A stretch of 64,000 nucleotides of DNA from CAWAXW01 sp963786155. Lineage in GTDB: Bacteria > Actinomycetota > CADDZG01 > WHSQ01. The notes beneath the pieces are model-generated. The model was not told where the DNA came from and searched no databases. It was given only the letters and a program-made list of their open reading frames with translations. A program made the position numbers and the translations under genes. Positions 8,810-17,725 of this stretch are shown piece by piece. Location: the NCBI GenBank assembly GCA_963786155.1, contig CAWAXW010000006.1, positions 372,001 to 436,000 on the forward strand, read 5' to 3'. Every line of letters begins with the position of its first letter. Within the stretch, counting starts at the first letter, position 1.

Positions 8810-10758
8810 GACACCTCCAACTCGACGTCTTTATTGAGGCTCTTGCTCCAGACGAGGTTCTTACCATCCCGCTTCCAACCGGGCGCCTCGATAGAGCGCG
8901 CGTCCTCCGGCAGATGGAAGCGGATGGTGACGTCCTCCGGATTCGGTTTGGGTTGGTGCTGCAGCACCAACCGGTAAGTGAAACGGCCGTCCTTCTGCTT
9001 GACCACATCGGGGACCAGGTACTCGAGCAACCACGAAGCCTCCTGGCGGGGCGGGATCTCGAGCGCCGCCGACCAGACCTTCTTCCCGCGCTCGTAGTGC
9101 TCGGGGGGGCGGCCCTCGGGCCATGCTGCAAGCCCTCCGGCGAATGCGTCGCCGCGGCAAGGACGGTCTCCGCGCAAGACGACGCAAGTGTCCGGCGCGC
9201 TTGATGCCAGCAACTCGGAATCCGACTGGACGTAGACGTTGAACATCGGGCGGTGATACGCCTCCGAATTGCCTTCCCAGTAGCGAGGGGCGGGAAGGTA
9301 GACGTCGTTGAACGATCTGATCTCGGCTTTCACCATCACGTCGCTCCCTGCGACGTCGATGTCGAGCTCGTGCTCTTGCTTCTCGACGTAGTTCAGCTTG
9401 TTGCCACCGACGTTCTGCTGCACGACCATGAAGTAGTCACTTCCGCGAGCCGGGTCGATGGCCGCATCCCATCCCATGAACTCGATGAACCCCTGCTCCT
9501 CGGGATCGGCCATCCAGATCTGCATGTTCTTGGTCGACAACGAATGACCCATGCCTTCCGCGAGATCCGTTGGATGCGCGGGCTTGAGGAGCTTCGCGAA
9601 GAACGCATTGACGGCTTGTTTGAGAACAGCTCGCCGATCACCGGTATTTGGGAACTGGGCATAAGCCTTGTAGAGCAGGAAGTGCTCCACGTTGCTCTGG
9701 GAGATCGCTCGACCCCCCGAAGTCTCGACACGACCCACGCCGGGCAACAGGTCGTAGAGGACAACCGGATCGACCGCGATGAAACCGTCGATCGGAGGCA
9801 TCTTCTCGTCCACGGCCCGCGCGTAGTCGATCATGATCTGAGCCGACAGCGGCCAGTCGGGTGACCAATTGGAGTTGCCGAACCTTTGCGCGTCCTCGAT
9901 GCCCGCCACGTACCAAGCATCCTCGGGCAGCGGTATCGACACGGGCCGGCGGTTCTTGTCGACGTCGTAGACCGAGCCCTGCGTGATCAGCTCCGCACTG
10001 CCACGGTCGAACCGGAGCCGGGCGAAGCGAAGGATCGAGCCGCCCGTCCCGCGTAGCTCGGCCGAGTTCTGCATGCCGACGAGATAGTTGCGCGGCCCAT
10101 CGGCGCCGAGGATCCCCGGCAGCACCTCGAAGCCGGCCTCCGCCTCGGCCAGCGTCCGGTCCGCGTCCTCTGCTTGGGTGATCGCCCGCTTCAAAGGCTT
10201 GTGCATCCTCTTGGGCAGGTGGGCCAGGTCGACTGCTTGCAGTTCCTCAGAGGCTTTGCCGATGTCCGTGCGGATCTCCGAGATCGTGTTTCCAACCTCA
10301 TCGAGGCGATCGAGCCGGATCTCCGAGCCGCCCTCGGGATCGTCCGGGTCCCTCACCACGAGCTTGTCGGGCCCGCGGAGCGCGTTCTGTGCGATGTCGA
10401 GCGAGCCCTCCGCGGCGGAGGCCGAGAACTCGAGGGCCGCCACGAGATGGTCGGTCTCCATCATCGCCTCGTCCACGAGAGGAACAACCCTCAGCACGTC
10501 CATAAGCGGGCTGTCCGACTGAAGCCCCTCGCGAGCGCGTTCGGCATCTGCGAGACCGGCCAGGGTCGCGTAACGCGCCTCCTTGAGCCGTCCCGCTTCC
10601 AGGGACTTGCGAGCGGTGTCCAGATGGTCGCGCCCGTCGAGCAAGCCACCTACGAGCATCCAGGGCCCGGCGAGCATGCTCACCCACAGAGCAATCCCGC
10701 CGAGAGTGACTAAAAGCGCGAGCGCGCCGACGAGCCCGTTCGGTTCCTCTTGGTCCAC
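8797..10758 (-). CDS. DUF4012 membrane-anchored surface protein
   Basis: Large protein of 653 residues with one N-terminal membrane anchor (about residues 10-38, GALALLVTLGGIALWVSMLA) and a long extracytoplasmic region. A helical segment at about 45-200 precedes the DUF4012 core, which has the hallmark NYLVGMQNSAELRGTGGS, then IDGFIAVDPVVLYDLL and HFLLYKAYAQFPNTGDRRAV. DUF4012 proteins occur beside polysaccharide genes in actinobacteria and some other bacteria; their biochemical role is not established. It is followed without a gap by the nucleotidyltransferase and lies directly after the luciferase-like gene, so the whole 11796-3940 block may be one transcript. Confidence 0.88.
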   Translation of the reverse strand: MDQEEPNGLVGALALLVTLGGIALWVSMLAGPWMLVGGLLDGRDHLDTARKSLEAGRLKEARYATLAGLADAERAREGLQSDSPLMDVLRVVPLVDEAMMETDHLVAALEFSASAAEGSLDIAQNALRGPDKLVVRDPDDPEGGSEIRLDRLDEVGNTISEIRTDIGKASEELQAVDLAHLPKRMHKPLKRAITQAEDADRTLAEAEAGFEVLPGILGADGPRNYLVGMQNSAELRGTGGSILRFARLRFDRGSAELITQGSVYDVDKNRRPVSIPLPEDAWYVAGIEDAQRFGNSNWSPDWPLSAQIMIDYARAVDEKMPPIDGFIAVDPVVLYDLLPGVGRVETSGGRAISQSNVEHFLLYKAYAQFPNTGDRRAVLKQAVNAFFAKLLKPAHPTDLAEGMGHSLSTKNMQIWMADPEEQGFIEFMGWDAAIDPARGSDYFMVVQQNVGGNKLNYVEKQEHELDIDVAGSDVMVKAEIRSFNDVYLPAPRYWEGNSEAYHRPMFNVYVQSDSELLASSAPDTCVVLRGDRPCRGDAFAGGLAAWPEGRPPEHYERGKKVWSAALEIPPRQEASWLLEYLVPDVVKQKDGRFTYRLVLQHQPKPNPEDVTIRFHLPEDARSIEAPGWKRDGKNLVWSKSLNKDVELEVSWQS

Positions 10759-11796
10759 TTAAGAAGCGCGCTCCACGAGCCTGGGAGCGACTTCCTTCCC
10801 GAGCAGCTCTACCGCGCGCGCCGCCGGCTCGGCGTCCATGCCCGGATAGTGGAGTCTCAGCACCAGGTGGCTGTCGGGGTACTCGCCCAGCACGTCGACG
10901 ATCGGCTCGAGGAACTCGACCACTTGGTCGGGTGTGCCGAAGGCCGTCGTTCGCCGGATGTCCTTCTCCTCGGGAGGCGTGACCTTCAATGGGACGCCGG
11001 GAACGTCGGTGCCGACGCGCCACCCGGCATAGACACCCAGCTGGTGACCGATGCCGTCACGCACCATGGGCCAGTCACGCTCGGGGTTCTCGGTCACGAA
11101 CGCGTTCTGTAGCAGGCCGATCAGGGGCGCACCGCTCTTGCCGGCCTTGGCCCGTTCCTCCGACGCCATGGCGAACGCTTGTCTCACACGATCCGGCGCG
11201 GCGCGCGAGGACAGATAGCCGTCCGCCAGGCGACCAGCGCGACGGATCGCATCGTCCACGAATGCCCCGAGATAGATGGGCGGGATACGCGCCGGTTTCG
11301 GCGTGACGGCGATGTCCTCATAGGTGTAGTGGCGGCCATAGAAGCTGAAGCGCTCCTCGCTCCATGCGAGCCTGAGGATCTCCGTCGATCTCTCGGATAT
11401 GCGGCGGACGCGCGAGCGAGTGTCGATGTTGAGGCTGCGGAACTCTTCTTCGCGCCAGCCGATACCGAGCCCGCAGATCACGCGGCCCCCCGAGAGCTGG
11501 TCCACAACTGCGAAGTCCTCGGCAAGCCGGATGGGATCGTGGAACGGAGCCAGAACGACTCCGGTGCCCAGCTCGATCCGTTCCGTAACGGCGGCGAAGG
11601 CGGCGAGCATCGGCAGGAGCGAGGGCAGGTAGCCGTCGGCCGAGCCGTGATGTTCGGATACCCACGCCGAGTCGAGCCCCGACTCCTCGACCCTTCTGAC
11701 GAGGTCGATGTAGTCCTGGTACTCCTGATGCAAAGTGCGCTCGGAACCAGCCGGGATCTGCCCCGTGAACAACCCGACACCGATCTTCAGAGCCAT
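10759..11796 (-). CDS. LLM-class (luciferase-like) F420-dependent oxidoreductase
   Basis: A TIM-barrel flavin/F420 oxidoreductase of 345 residues with typical luciferase-like features: WVSEHHG near residue 46, ELGTGVVLAPFHDPIRLAED, LSGGRVICGLGIGWREEEF, and a C-terminal FGTPDQVVEFLEP. F420 rather than FMN use is inferred from the family and from cofD, cofE and fbiC elsewhere in this window. The substrate is unknown. The stop codon abuts the DUF4012 start, so it leads the surface-polymer operon even though its function looks unrelated. The terminator of the secreted-protein operon lies 22 bp upstream of its ATG, so it needs its own promoter or read-through. Confidence 0.87.
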   Translation of the reverse strand: MALKIGVGLFTGQIPAGSERTLHQEYQDYIDLVRRVEESGLDSAWVSEHHGSADGYLPSLLPMLAAFAAVTERIELGTGVVLAPFHDPIRLAEDFAVVDQLSGGRVICGLGIGWREEEFRSLNIDTRSRVRRISERSTEILRLAWSEERFSFYGRHYTYEDIAVTPKPARIPPIYLGAFVDDAIRRAGRLADGYLSSRAAPDRVRQAFAMASEERAKAGKSGAPLIGLLQNAFVTENPERDWPMVRDGIGHQLGVYAGWRVGTDVPGVPLKVTPPEEKDIRRTTAFGTPDQVVEFLEPIVDVLGEYPDSHLVLRLHYPGMDAEPAARAVELLGKEVAPRLVERAS

Positions 11797-11817
11797 GCCT
11801 GATCACTCCCTGGATAG

Positions 11818-11849
11818 AAAAAGTCCGGGCCCCGAAGGGGGGCCCGGAC
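11818..11849 (-). terminator. Rho-independent terminator of the secreted-protein operon
   Basis: Read on the minus strand, an 11-bp GC-only-rich stem (arms 11823-11833 and 11839-11849, GTCCGGGCCCC type) with a short loop is followed directly by five T residues (11822-11818). It lies 25 bp after the stop codon of the gene at 11874-12557. It is the clearest intrinsic terminator in the window. Confidence 0.92.
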
Positions 11850-11873
11850 AACATAAGCGAGTAAGAGCCCTAC

Positions 11874-12557
11874 TTACTTCTTGGGCACCTTGTAGGTGGT
11901 GGTCCACGTAGCCGAGTCGATGATCGTGTTCTGCAGGGAGCGTTCGGCCGCATGAGACACCCAGCAAACGGAACAGATTCCCAAGGCATCGCCGGACCCG
12001 ATCGTGATCTTCGATCCGGTCTTGGCTTTCACTAGTGCCATCGGCACATTGACTGTGATCGTCAGGTCGCCGGGATTGAAGGCACCTTCCACATAGGCGA
12101 GTGGCTTGCAGTTGATTGGGGAGAGGACGCCGACGGTTGCTCCCGTCGCGCACTCGCCCTCGATCCGGAAATGGCCCGTGGGAGAAACGCTCCCAACACG
12201 CTCGTCGGTCTCGTTTGCGAGGACGTCGGGCTTCCCTATATCTGCGCTCTTGGCGGTGATCCGATAGGAGACGCCATCCACCGAAAAGGCCCACAGGAAT
12301 CGTGCGCCCTCAGGAAGTGACCCGATCGGAGGCATGTCCGCGTGTCCGACGATGAAGTCGAGATTGGCACCGTTCTTGGCGATCGCGCCACTCGCGAGAT
12401 CGAACCAGGCCGGGATCGACTGTCCCAACCCCTGCGCAGCGTCCGCATCCCCCGCGGGGTCTTCCCAAAGGATCCCGACCGTCGGCTTTGCGGCATGGGC
12501 ACTGCCCGCGCCGATCAGGAGGCCCGCGGTCGCAACGGTTGCCAGTAGCCTTCTCAT
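11874..12557 (-). CDS. Secreted protein of unknown function, CxxCW-type paralog A
   Basis: Exported protein of 227 residues with a clear Sec signal peptide (MRRLLATVATAGLLIGAGSAHA, cleavage after AHA about residue 22). The mature part starts with VGILWEDPAGDADAAQGLGQ and ends with ICSVCWVSHAAERSLQ and STATW-like strand residues before YKVPKK. It is a paralog of the next upstream gene: both share the EDxxGDAD start, the GANL and MPP..GS segments, C..CWV.H.AERSL, and the VPKK end. I do not recognise a characterised family. The first Cys pair sits in the signature and two further Cys lie near residues 134 and 148, so disulfides outside the cell are likely. It is the last gene before the terminator. 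Confidence 0.75.
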   Translation of the reverse strand: MRRLLATVATAGLLIGAGSAHAAKPTVGILWEDPAGDADAAQGLGQSIPAWFDLASGAIAKNGANLDFIVGHADMPPIGSLPEGARFLWAFSVDGVSYRITAKSADIGKPDVLANETDERVGSVSPTGHFRIEGECATGATVGVLSPINCKPLAYVEGAFNPGDLTITVNVPMALVKAKTGSKITIGSGDALGICSVCWVSHAAERSLQNTIIDSATWTTTYKVPKK

Positions 12558-12567
12558 GATCGGCCTG

Positions 12568-13245
12568 CTACTTCTTCGGGACCTTGTAGGAGATCGTTTG
12601 CGTGGCGCTGTCGATGACGGTGGAAGGCGTTAGCGAGCGTTCTGCGTAGTGAGGAACCCAGCAGATCTGGCAACTGGTGCCGGAGGCACCGCTGCTCCCG
12701 CCGGCGACGACCGTGCCGGTCTTGGCCTTGATGGACGCGAGGGGAACTTCCCACGTGACGGTCTTGGCCTCTACATCGAAGATCGCCTCGTAGTACTCCG
12801 AAGCGTTGCAGTTCACGAGCGTGATGGCCGGCGATGGTGTCTCGGTGCACTGCTCGAGGCGCGCGACGCCCTGGTAGACCTGACCGACGCGCTCGGTGCC
12901 GCTCTGGGCGACGGCGTCGGGCTTACCGACATCGACACTCTTGACGGTGAACCGGTACTCTTCGCCGCCCGAGTTGATGTGCCACATCAGGCGGAAGCCT
13001 TCGGGGCCCGAGCCGGTGGGCGGCATGTCGTTCTGGGTGACGGTGTATTGAAGGTTGGCGCCGACCTTGGCGATCGAGCCGCTCACGAGGTCGAACCCTC
13101 CAGGGGCCGACTGACCGGTCCCTTGCATGTTGTCCGCGTCGCCGACCGCGTCTTCGAAAACGACCGCGGCCTTGCCTGCGGCTGCGCTGCCGGCGAGCGT
13201 CATCAGCATCGCCCCTGCCAGCATTGTTGCTGCGATCTTCTTCAT
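12568..13245 (-). CDS. Secreted protein of unknown function, CxxCW-type paralog B
   Basis: Exported protein of 225 residues from the ATG at 13245, which directly begins a signal peptide (MKKIAATMLAGAMLMTLAGSAAAG) and has an AGAAGGGC-like purine stretch upstream. An in-frame start at 13308 would add a Ser-rich stretch and is unlikely. The mature protein begins VVFEDAVGDADNMQGTGQ and carries CQICWVPHYAERSL near the end, then YKVPKK. It is a paralog of the downstream gene, 10 bp away. The function is not known. Its tight spacing with the LVIVD-repeat gene upstream (28 bp after the corrected stop) suggests one operon and a shared extracellular role. Confidence 0.75.
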   Translation of the reverse strand: MKKIAATMLAGAMLMTLAGSAAAGKAAVVFEDAVGDADNMQGTGQSAPGGFDLVSGSIAKVGANLQYTVTQNDMPPTGSGPEGFRLMWHINSGGEEYRFTVKSVDVGKPDAVAQSGTERVGQVYQGVARLEQCTETPSPAITLVNCNASEYYEAIFDVEAKTVTWEVPLASIKAKTGTVVAGGSSGASGTSCQICWVPHYAERSLTPSTVIDSATQTISYKVPKK

Positions 13246-13273
13246 AGTCCTAGCCCTTCTCTCGTTGTACCGA

Positions 13274-14459
13274 TTAACCGTCGAGGAACTTGAGGACGTC
13301 GATGCCACGGTTGTAGTCGAGTGCGTAGACGACCTGGTCGGTGACCCAGTAGGCGGCGCCTGTCATGCCCGCCCAGGGCATGAAGTAACCGACCTCGCTG
13401 ATCTTGCCCTTGGGGCTGATCTTCATGAAGCGGGTGCCGTGCTCGAACCGGGCGTGGGCGATGATGCCGCCCTGCTTGTAAGTCGGGGTGCAGCTCGAGC
13501 CAGTGCGACGAGCAGCCACCCTGGTTCGCGGCCGGCTTGCCGTCGATGTACGTGCCGTTGGTCTCGTAGTGCTTGTCGATGATCGGGCCGAACGTGTGGG
13601 TCTTCTTCCAGTTGGAAGCGTCGACCGTCATGAGGTGGCCGTTGGTCTCCGCACCACAGCGGGGCACGAAGTTCTGCTCGCTACCTGCGACGAAGAAGGA
13701 GTCCTTGCCCTTGTTGCCCCAGCGCAGCGAGTGCATGACGCCGACGTTGGGAACGATGTCGGAGTTGGCAAGCAGCGTGGGGTTCTCCGGGTTCTTGCGA
13801 GCGTCGAGAAGCATGAGCGGGTTGCTAGCCGTAAGGATGATCCCAGGCGAGACCTCGGTCACGTCGTGCGCGCTCTGCGCCGGCTTACCGTCGCCCCACT
13901 TGGTCTTGAGAAGAACGGGCTTGGCGGGGTCGCGGATGTCGATGATCTGACCGTTGGAGTTGTACACGTACTTGCAGTCCAGGATGCAGCTCGAGGTGTG
14001 TGAACCGGCAGCGAGCACCTTGCTGATGATCGTGGGGTTCGTCTTGTCCTCGACGTCGATGATGTAGAGAGCGTTGGTGGCATTGCTGGGTTCGGGGGAG
14101 CCGTCGTACGCCGAGCTGACCGAGTTCGGCATGACGATGACCTTGTTGTTGCCGTCGAGGTCCTCGCGCGAGAACAACCACTCCTGCGGCATGAGGACCT
14201 GGCCGAGCAATGTGGGGTTCTCGGGATCCGGCTTGGTGTCGAAGATCATGACCTTGTTCTGGTCGTTCGCGTAGAAGTAGCGACCGACGAGCTTGCCCCC
14301 GACGCCGTCCTGGGCGAGAGGGATGTGGCGGATGAACTCGACGTTGTCGGAGGTCACGCCTCCGATGCCGGGGCCCGCGCCTGCGGTTCCGGTGGGCACG
14401 ACGCTGGCCAGGCCGCTTAGTACGACCGTGGCGGCGAGGATGGCGATCTTCTTGCGCAC
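13274..14459 (-). CDS. Secreted LVIVD-repeat (beta-propeller-like) protein, one frameshift
   Basis: Exported protein of about 394 residues. A GTG start at 14459 follows a strong AGGAGG seven bases upstream. The signal peptide is RKKIAILAATVVLSGLASVV, ending near TAGAG. The body has repeated blocks that report or bind in beta-propeller style (KVMIFDTKPDPENPTLLGQV, LYIIDVEDKTNPTIISKV, GQIIDIRDPAKPVLLKT, LMLLDARKNPENPTLLAN), as in LVIVD-repeat proteins. The frame breaks near 13487, where four C residues stand in place of three; the true end is YALDYNRGIDVLKFLDG at 13274. It leads the secreted trio. No enzyme motif is visible. Confidence 0.78.
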
Positions 14460-14577
14460 TGGGAGCCTCCTTGGCTTATTCGTTCTCTAGCCAGGGATTT
14501 CGCCCCGCCAGGGCCCTTTCCTGCACCGCCCGATTTGTCGTGAACCGCAACTAGCTTCGAGGCGTCTACCAGTTAGA

Positions 14578-14596
14578 AGGAGGGAAGGACCCTCCT
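14578..14596 (-). terminator. Weak hairpin after the mutase gene
   Basis: A perfect 7-bp inverted repeat (AGGAGGG 14578-14584, CCCTCCT 14590-14596, five-base loop) lies about 85 bp past the mutase stop on the minus strand. The following sequence on that strand is TCTAACTGG, not a T-run, so termination is uncertain. The remaining intergenic bases 14460-14681 hold a 43-codon rightward open frame from 14600 that I did not call. Confidence 0.35.
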
Positions 14597-14681
14597 CCTA
14601 TGCCCGGAGGTGGACCCGGGGGCGGGGGCGGCATCGCGGTTGCCGCCGCGATCGGTCTCTTGGTGGCCGGAGTAGCGAGGC

Positions 14682-16660
14682 TTAGCCGGAGGCTGCTACC
14701 AGGTCTGCGATCTCACCCATCATCTGTGTGAGATCGAAGTCCTTGGGCGTGTAGACCCTCGCGACGCCGAGCTCCTTGAGCTTGTCCGCATCCTCGTCGG
14801 GAATCACTCCTCCAACCACGAGGGGCGTGCTCGCGAGGTCGATACCTTCCGAGCGAAGTCGCTCGATCACGTCGGGGACGAGCAGGCCGTGAGCGCCCGA
14901 CAAGATAGAGAGCCCGATGATGTGGACGTCCTCGTCGACCGCGGCGCGCGCGATCTGCTCGGGCGTCAGGCGGATCCCCTGGTAGACGACTTCGAAGCCG
15001 GCATCGCGCGCACGAAGAGCGACCTGCTCGGCGGCGTTGCTGTGCCCGTCGAGCCCCGGCTTGGCCACGAGCATCCTCAACTTCGCCACTCCCGCACGTT
15101 GCGCCGCGGCATCGACCTTCAACCGAACGTCGGCGAGGCCGTTGGCCTCGTGCGTGGAGGCCGAGGTCGCGCCCAAGCCGGTAGGCGCCCGGTACTCGCC
15201 GAAGACCTCGCGGAGGGAGTCGGCCCACTCGCCGGTAGTCACTCCAGCCTTGGCCGCCGTGATCGATGGCTCCATGAGGTTGGACCCGGCCTCGGCCGCG
15301 CGCTTCAGCTCGTCTAGAGCCGTTTGCACCGCCCCGCCGTCGCGCTGCTCCCGCCACGTTTGCAGGCGTTCGATCTGTTCGGCTTCTGCAGCCGGGTCGA
15401 TCTCGCTCGAAGGCCATCTCATCGAGGCCTTCGACCAGGGGAGAGGGCTCGGTCCCTTGGTACCGGTTCAGTCCGACCACGATCTGATCGCCGGCTTCGA
15501 TCGCCCTGCGCTGCTCGGCGTGCGCGCCCACGAGACGTTCCTTCATGTATCCGAGAGCGTCAACGGAACCGCCTTTGTCGAGCACCCGGCCGAGCTCCTC
15601 CCATGCCTGCTGCGCGATCTCGTCGGTCTTGGCCTCGATCACCTTCGAGCCGTCGAAGATGTCGCCGTGCTCCAGAAGGTCGGTTTCGTAGGCCAGGATC
15701 TGCTGGGCGCGCAGGCTCCATTGCTGGTCCCAGGCACGCGGGAGACCGAGCGCCTCGTTCCACGCCGGTAGCTGTACGGCTCTCGCTCGAGCCTTCTTGC
15801 TCTGGGTCACCGCCAGCATCTCCAGCATGATGCGGTACACGTTGTTCTCGGGCTGCGCGGCGGTCAGGCCCAAGCGAGTTCACCTGCACGCCGTAGCGGA
15901 AGCGCCGGAACTTCTCGTCCGTCGACGCCGTAGCGCTCGCGCGCGATGCGCTCCCACAGCTCGCCGAACGCGCGCATCTTGCACATCTGCTCGACGAACC
16001 GGATGCCGGCGTTGCAGAAGAACGAGATGCGACCGACGAGCCGGGGGATGTCGCTCTTCGCTCGACCTCGCCCGTGTCGCGTTGACGGCATCGAGCACCG
16101 TGACCGCGTTCGCCAGCGCGAACGCGACCTCCAGCACAGGGTCGGCCCCCGCCTCCTGCAGGTGGTAGCTGCAGACGTTGATCGGGTTCCACTTCGGTGA
16201 GTTGTGCAAGGTCCACGTGATGACGTCGGTCGTGAGCTTTATCGAGGGGGCCGGCGGGAAGATGTGCGTGCCGCGGCTCAGGTACTCCTTGAGGATGTCG
16301 TTCTGCGTGGTACCGGCGAGCTCGGCTCGGTCGGCCCCCTGCTCGTCGGCGACCGCCACGTAGAGAGCCAGCAGCCACATCGCAGTGGCGTTGATCGTCA
16401 TCGACGTGTTCATCTCGGCGACCGGGATGCCGTCGAACACGGTCCGCATGTCTCCGAGGTGACGCGATCGGCACGCCGACCTTGCCCACCTCGCCCTTGC
16501 TCATCAGATGATCGGAGTCGTACCCCGTCTGAGTAGGAAGGTCGAAAGCAACCGAGAGCCCGGTCTGCCCCTTAGCCAGGTTCGCCTTGAACCGAGCATT
16601 AGTAGCCCCCGGGCTCGCATACCCCGCATAAGTACGAAAGATCCAAGCCTTATCAACCAC
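14682..16660 (-). CDS. ecm: Ethylmalonyl-CoA mutase-type B12-dependent acyl-CoA mutase (MeaA/Ecm), five frameshifts
   Basis: Coenzyme-B12-dependent mutase interconverting (2R)-ethylmalonyl-CoA and (2S)-methylsuccinyl-CoA. Evidence for this subtype over methylmalonyl-CoA mutase is the short N-terminus (WIFRTYAGYAS directly before NLAKGQTGLSVAFDLPTQTG), the one-chain size of about 658 residues, and MeaA/Ecm-like blocks such as RYGVQVNSLG, AWNEALGLPRAWDQQWSLRA and SNLMEPSITAAKAGVTTGEW. The C-terminal B12 domain has KPGLDGHSN, with the cobalt-ligating His, and SILSGAH. The reading frame changes near 16457, 16083, 15930, 15872 and 15415; each is corrected by removing one base. No sequence is missing at the joins. 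The GTG at 16660 is the only start near the family's usual N-terminus. Confidence 0.85.
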
Positions 16661-16721
16661 CCCCCAACCCTATTTCCCCCAGCCCGACCGATGTTTCCTG
16701 CCCTGACTGCGCTATGCGCGG

Positions 16722-17636
16722 TTAAGTCACCTCGAGGAGGCGAGTGGAGTTAGCAAGCAACTGCAGGGCTAGCTGATCCCGGCGGTCCCTGATATCTCGA
16801 TAAGTGAAGTGAAGCATTGTCCAACCCGCGGTCGTCAGCTCATTGTGGCGCCGGAGATCTTTCTGCCATTTCCGGACGTGCCACTTGGCACCATGGACCT
16901 CGACGCCCAGCTTGATGCGGGGCCAGGCGAAATCGATTCGATAATTGCCTAAGGCCTCGAACTCTCGAACGAACCTCGACATCTTCAGGTCTTTGAGAAC
17001 CCTGATGAAGCGTCGCTCCAGCCACGAAGGGAGTGGCCCGTCGATCTCGTCGAGGAATGCGATCGTCGTTGCGGGCCCCTTGCGTCCACGCGTTCCAATC
17101 AGACCGGCCTCTCGCCGAACTCGTTCGGGTGCCGATAGACCGCGCCTGAACGCGCAGTCAAGGGCGTCTTCAAGGCGAACGTTTGATACCCGCGCTCCCA
17201 GGTCTAGCAAGGTTCGGTGGATCGTGGTTGCCGGGATTCCTTGCGCAAACGTGATGTCCCGTCGTTCGAGCCGGTCGATTTTATGGCACTGGATGCCGGG
17301 CAACTTGAGCGCCCTCGAGCACACGACATGGATCGGTTCCAACTGGAAATCATCCAGGCCGAACAGGGCTGCGGCCGTGGTCCCGAACGCTGCTACTCCT
17401 GATCTGTAGAGACACGCTGCCCTTAGCCGTCGCTGTGGCGTAGAGGGCACTCCCGCAATCGCGTAGACACCACGAAACACCGTGAGCCATCTTCCACTCG
17501 CAACTCGCCGGGCGATCGTGTGCGACGACATCCCGGCGCCCAAGGCCTGCGAGCGGGTCAGGATTCCGTCTTGCCCCTGGGCGATCTCCAGGCAAATCTC
17601 ATCTGCGGTCCTATGTTTCCCGTTCTGATAGCGCAT
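16722..17636 (-). CDS. AbiEi-like N-terminal domain plus DUF559 nuclease-fold protein
   Basis: Protein of 304 residues. Residues about 12-65 resemble the winged-helix N-terminus of AbiEi-type antitoxins (GILTRSQALGAGMSSHTIARRV, GRWLTVFRGVYAIAG). The C-terminus, about 215-300, resembles the Vsr-like DUF559 fold (YRIDFAWPRIKLGVEVHGAKWH, then GWTMLHFTYRDI), with D and ExHxxK-type catalytic-site candidates. Such proteins are common in actinobacteria and usually occur without a partner toxin. No toxin gene lies beside it, so a complete toxin-antitoxin pair is not supported. The gene is intact, in contrast with its frameshifted neighbours, and is divergent from the dehydrogenase gene at 17726. Confidence 0.78.
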   Translation of the reverse strand: MRYQNGKHRTADEICLEIAQGQDGILTRSQALGAGMSSHTIARRVASGRWLTVFRGVYAIAGVPSTPQRRLRAACLYRSGVAAFGTTAAALFGLDDFQLEPIHVVCSRALKLPGIQCHKIDRLERRDITFAQGIPATTIHRTLLDLGARVSNVRLEDALDCAFRRGLSAPERVRREAGLIGTRGRKGPATTIAFLDEIDGPLPSWLERRFIRVLKDLKMSRFVREFEALGNYRIDFAWPRIKLGVEVHGAKWHVRKWQKDLRRHNELTTAGWTMLHFTYRDIRDRRDQLALQLLANSTRLLEVT

Positions 17637-17725
17637 ATCGCTATCAAGTCACGAAACGTCTGGGCTGGCTGTGGCTCAGGGCACAGCTATTAGGCTCGGC
17701 GACCTACCTACCAAGGAGTTTCATC

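Noticed and set aside
14600..14731. A 43-codon rightward open frame with Gly-rich start and a hydrophobic stretch after a GGAGGG
   Set aside because: It overlaps the end of the mutase gene on the other strand, the purine stretch is part of a hairpin, and there is no family match or conservation evidence.
16722..17636. AbiE-type toxin-antitoxin or phage-defence system
   Set aside because: Only the AbiEi-like N-terminal domain is present, fused to a DUF559 fold, and no nucleotidyltransferase toxin gene is beside it.
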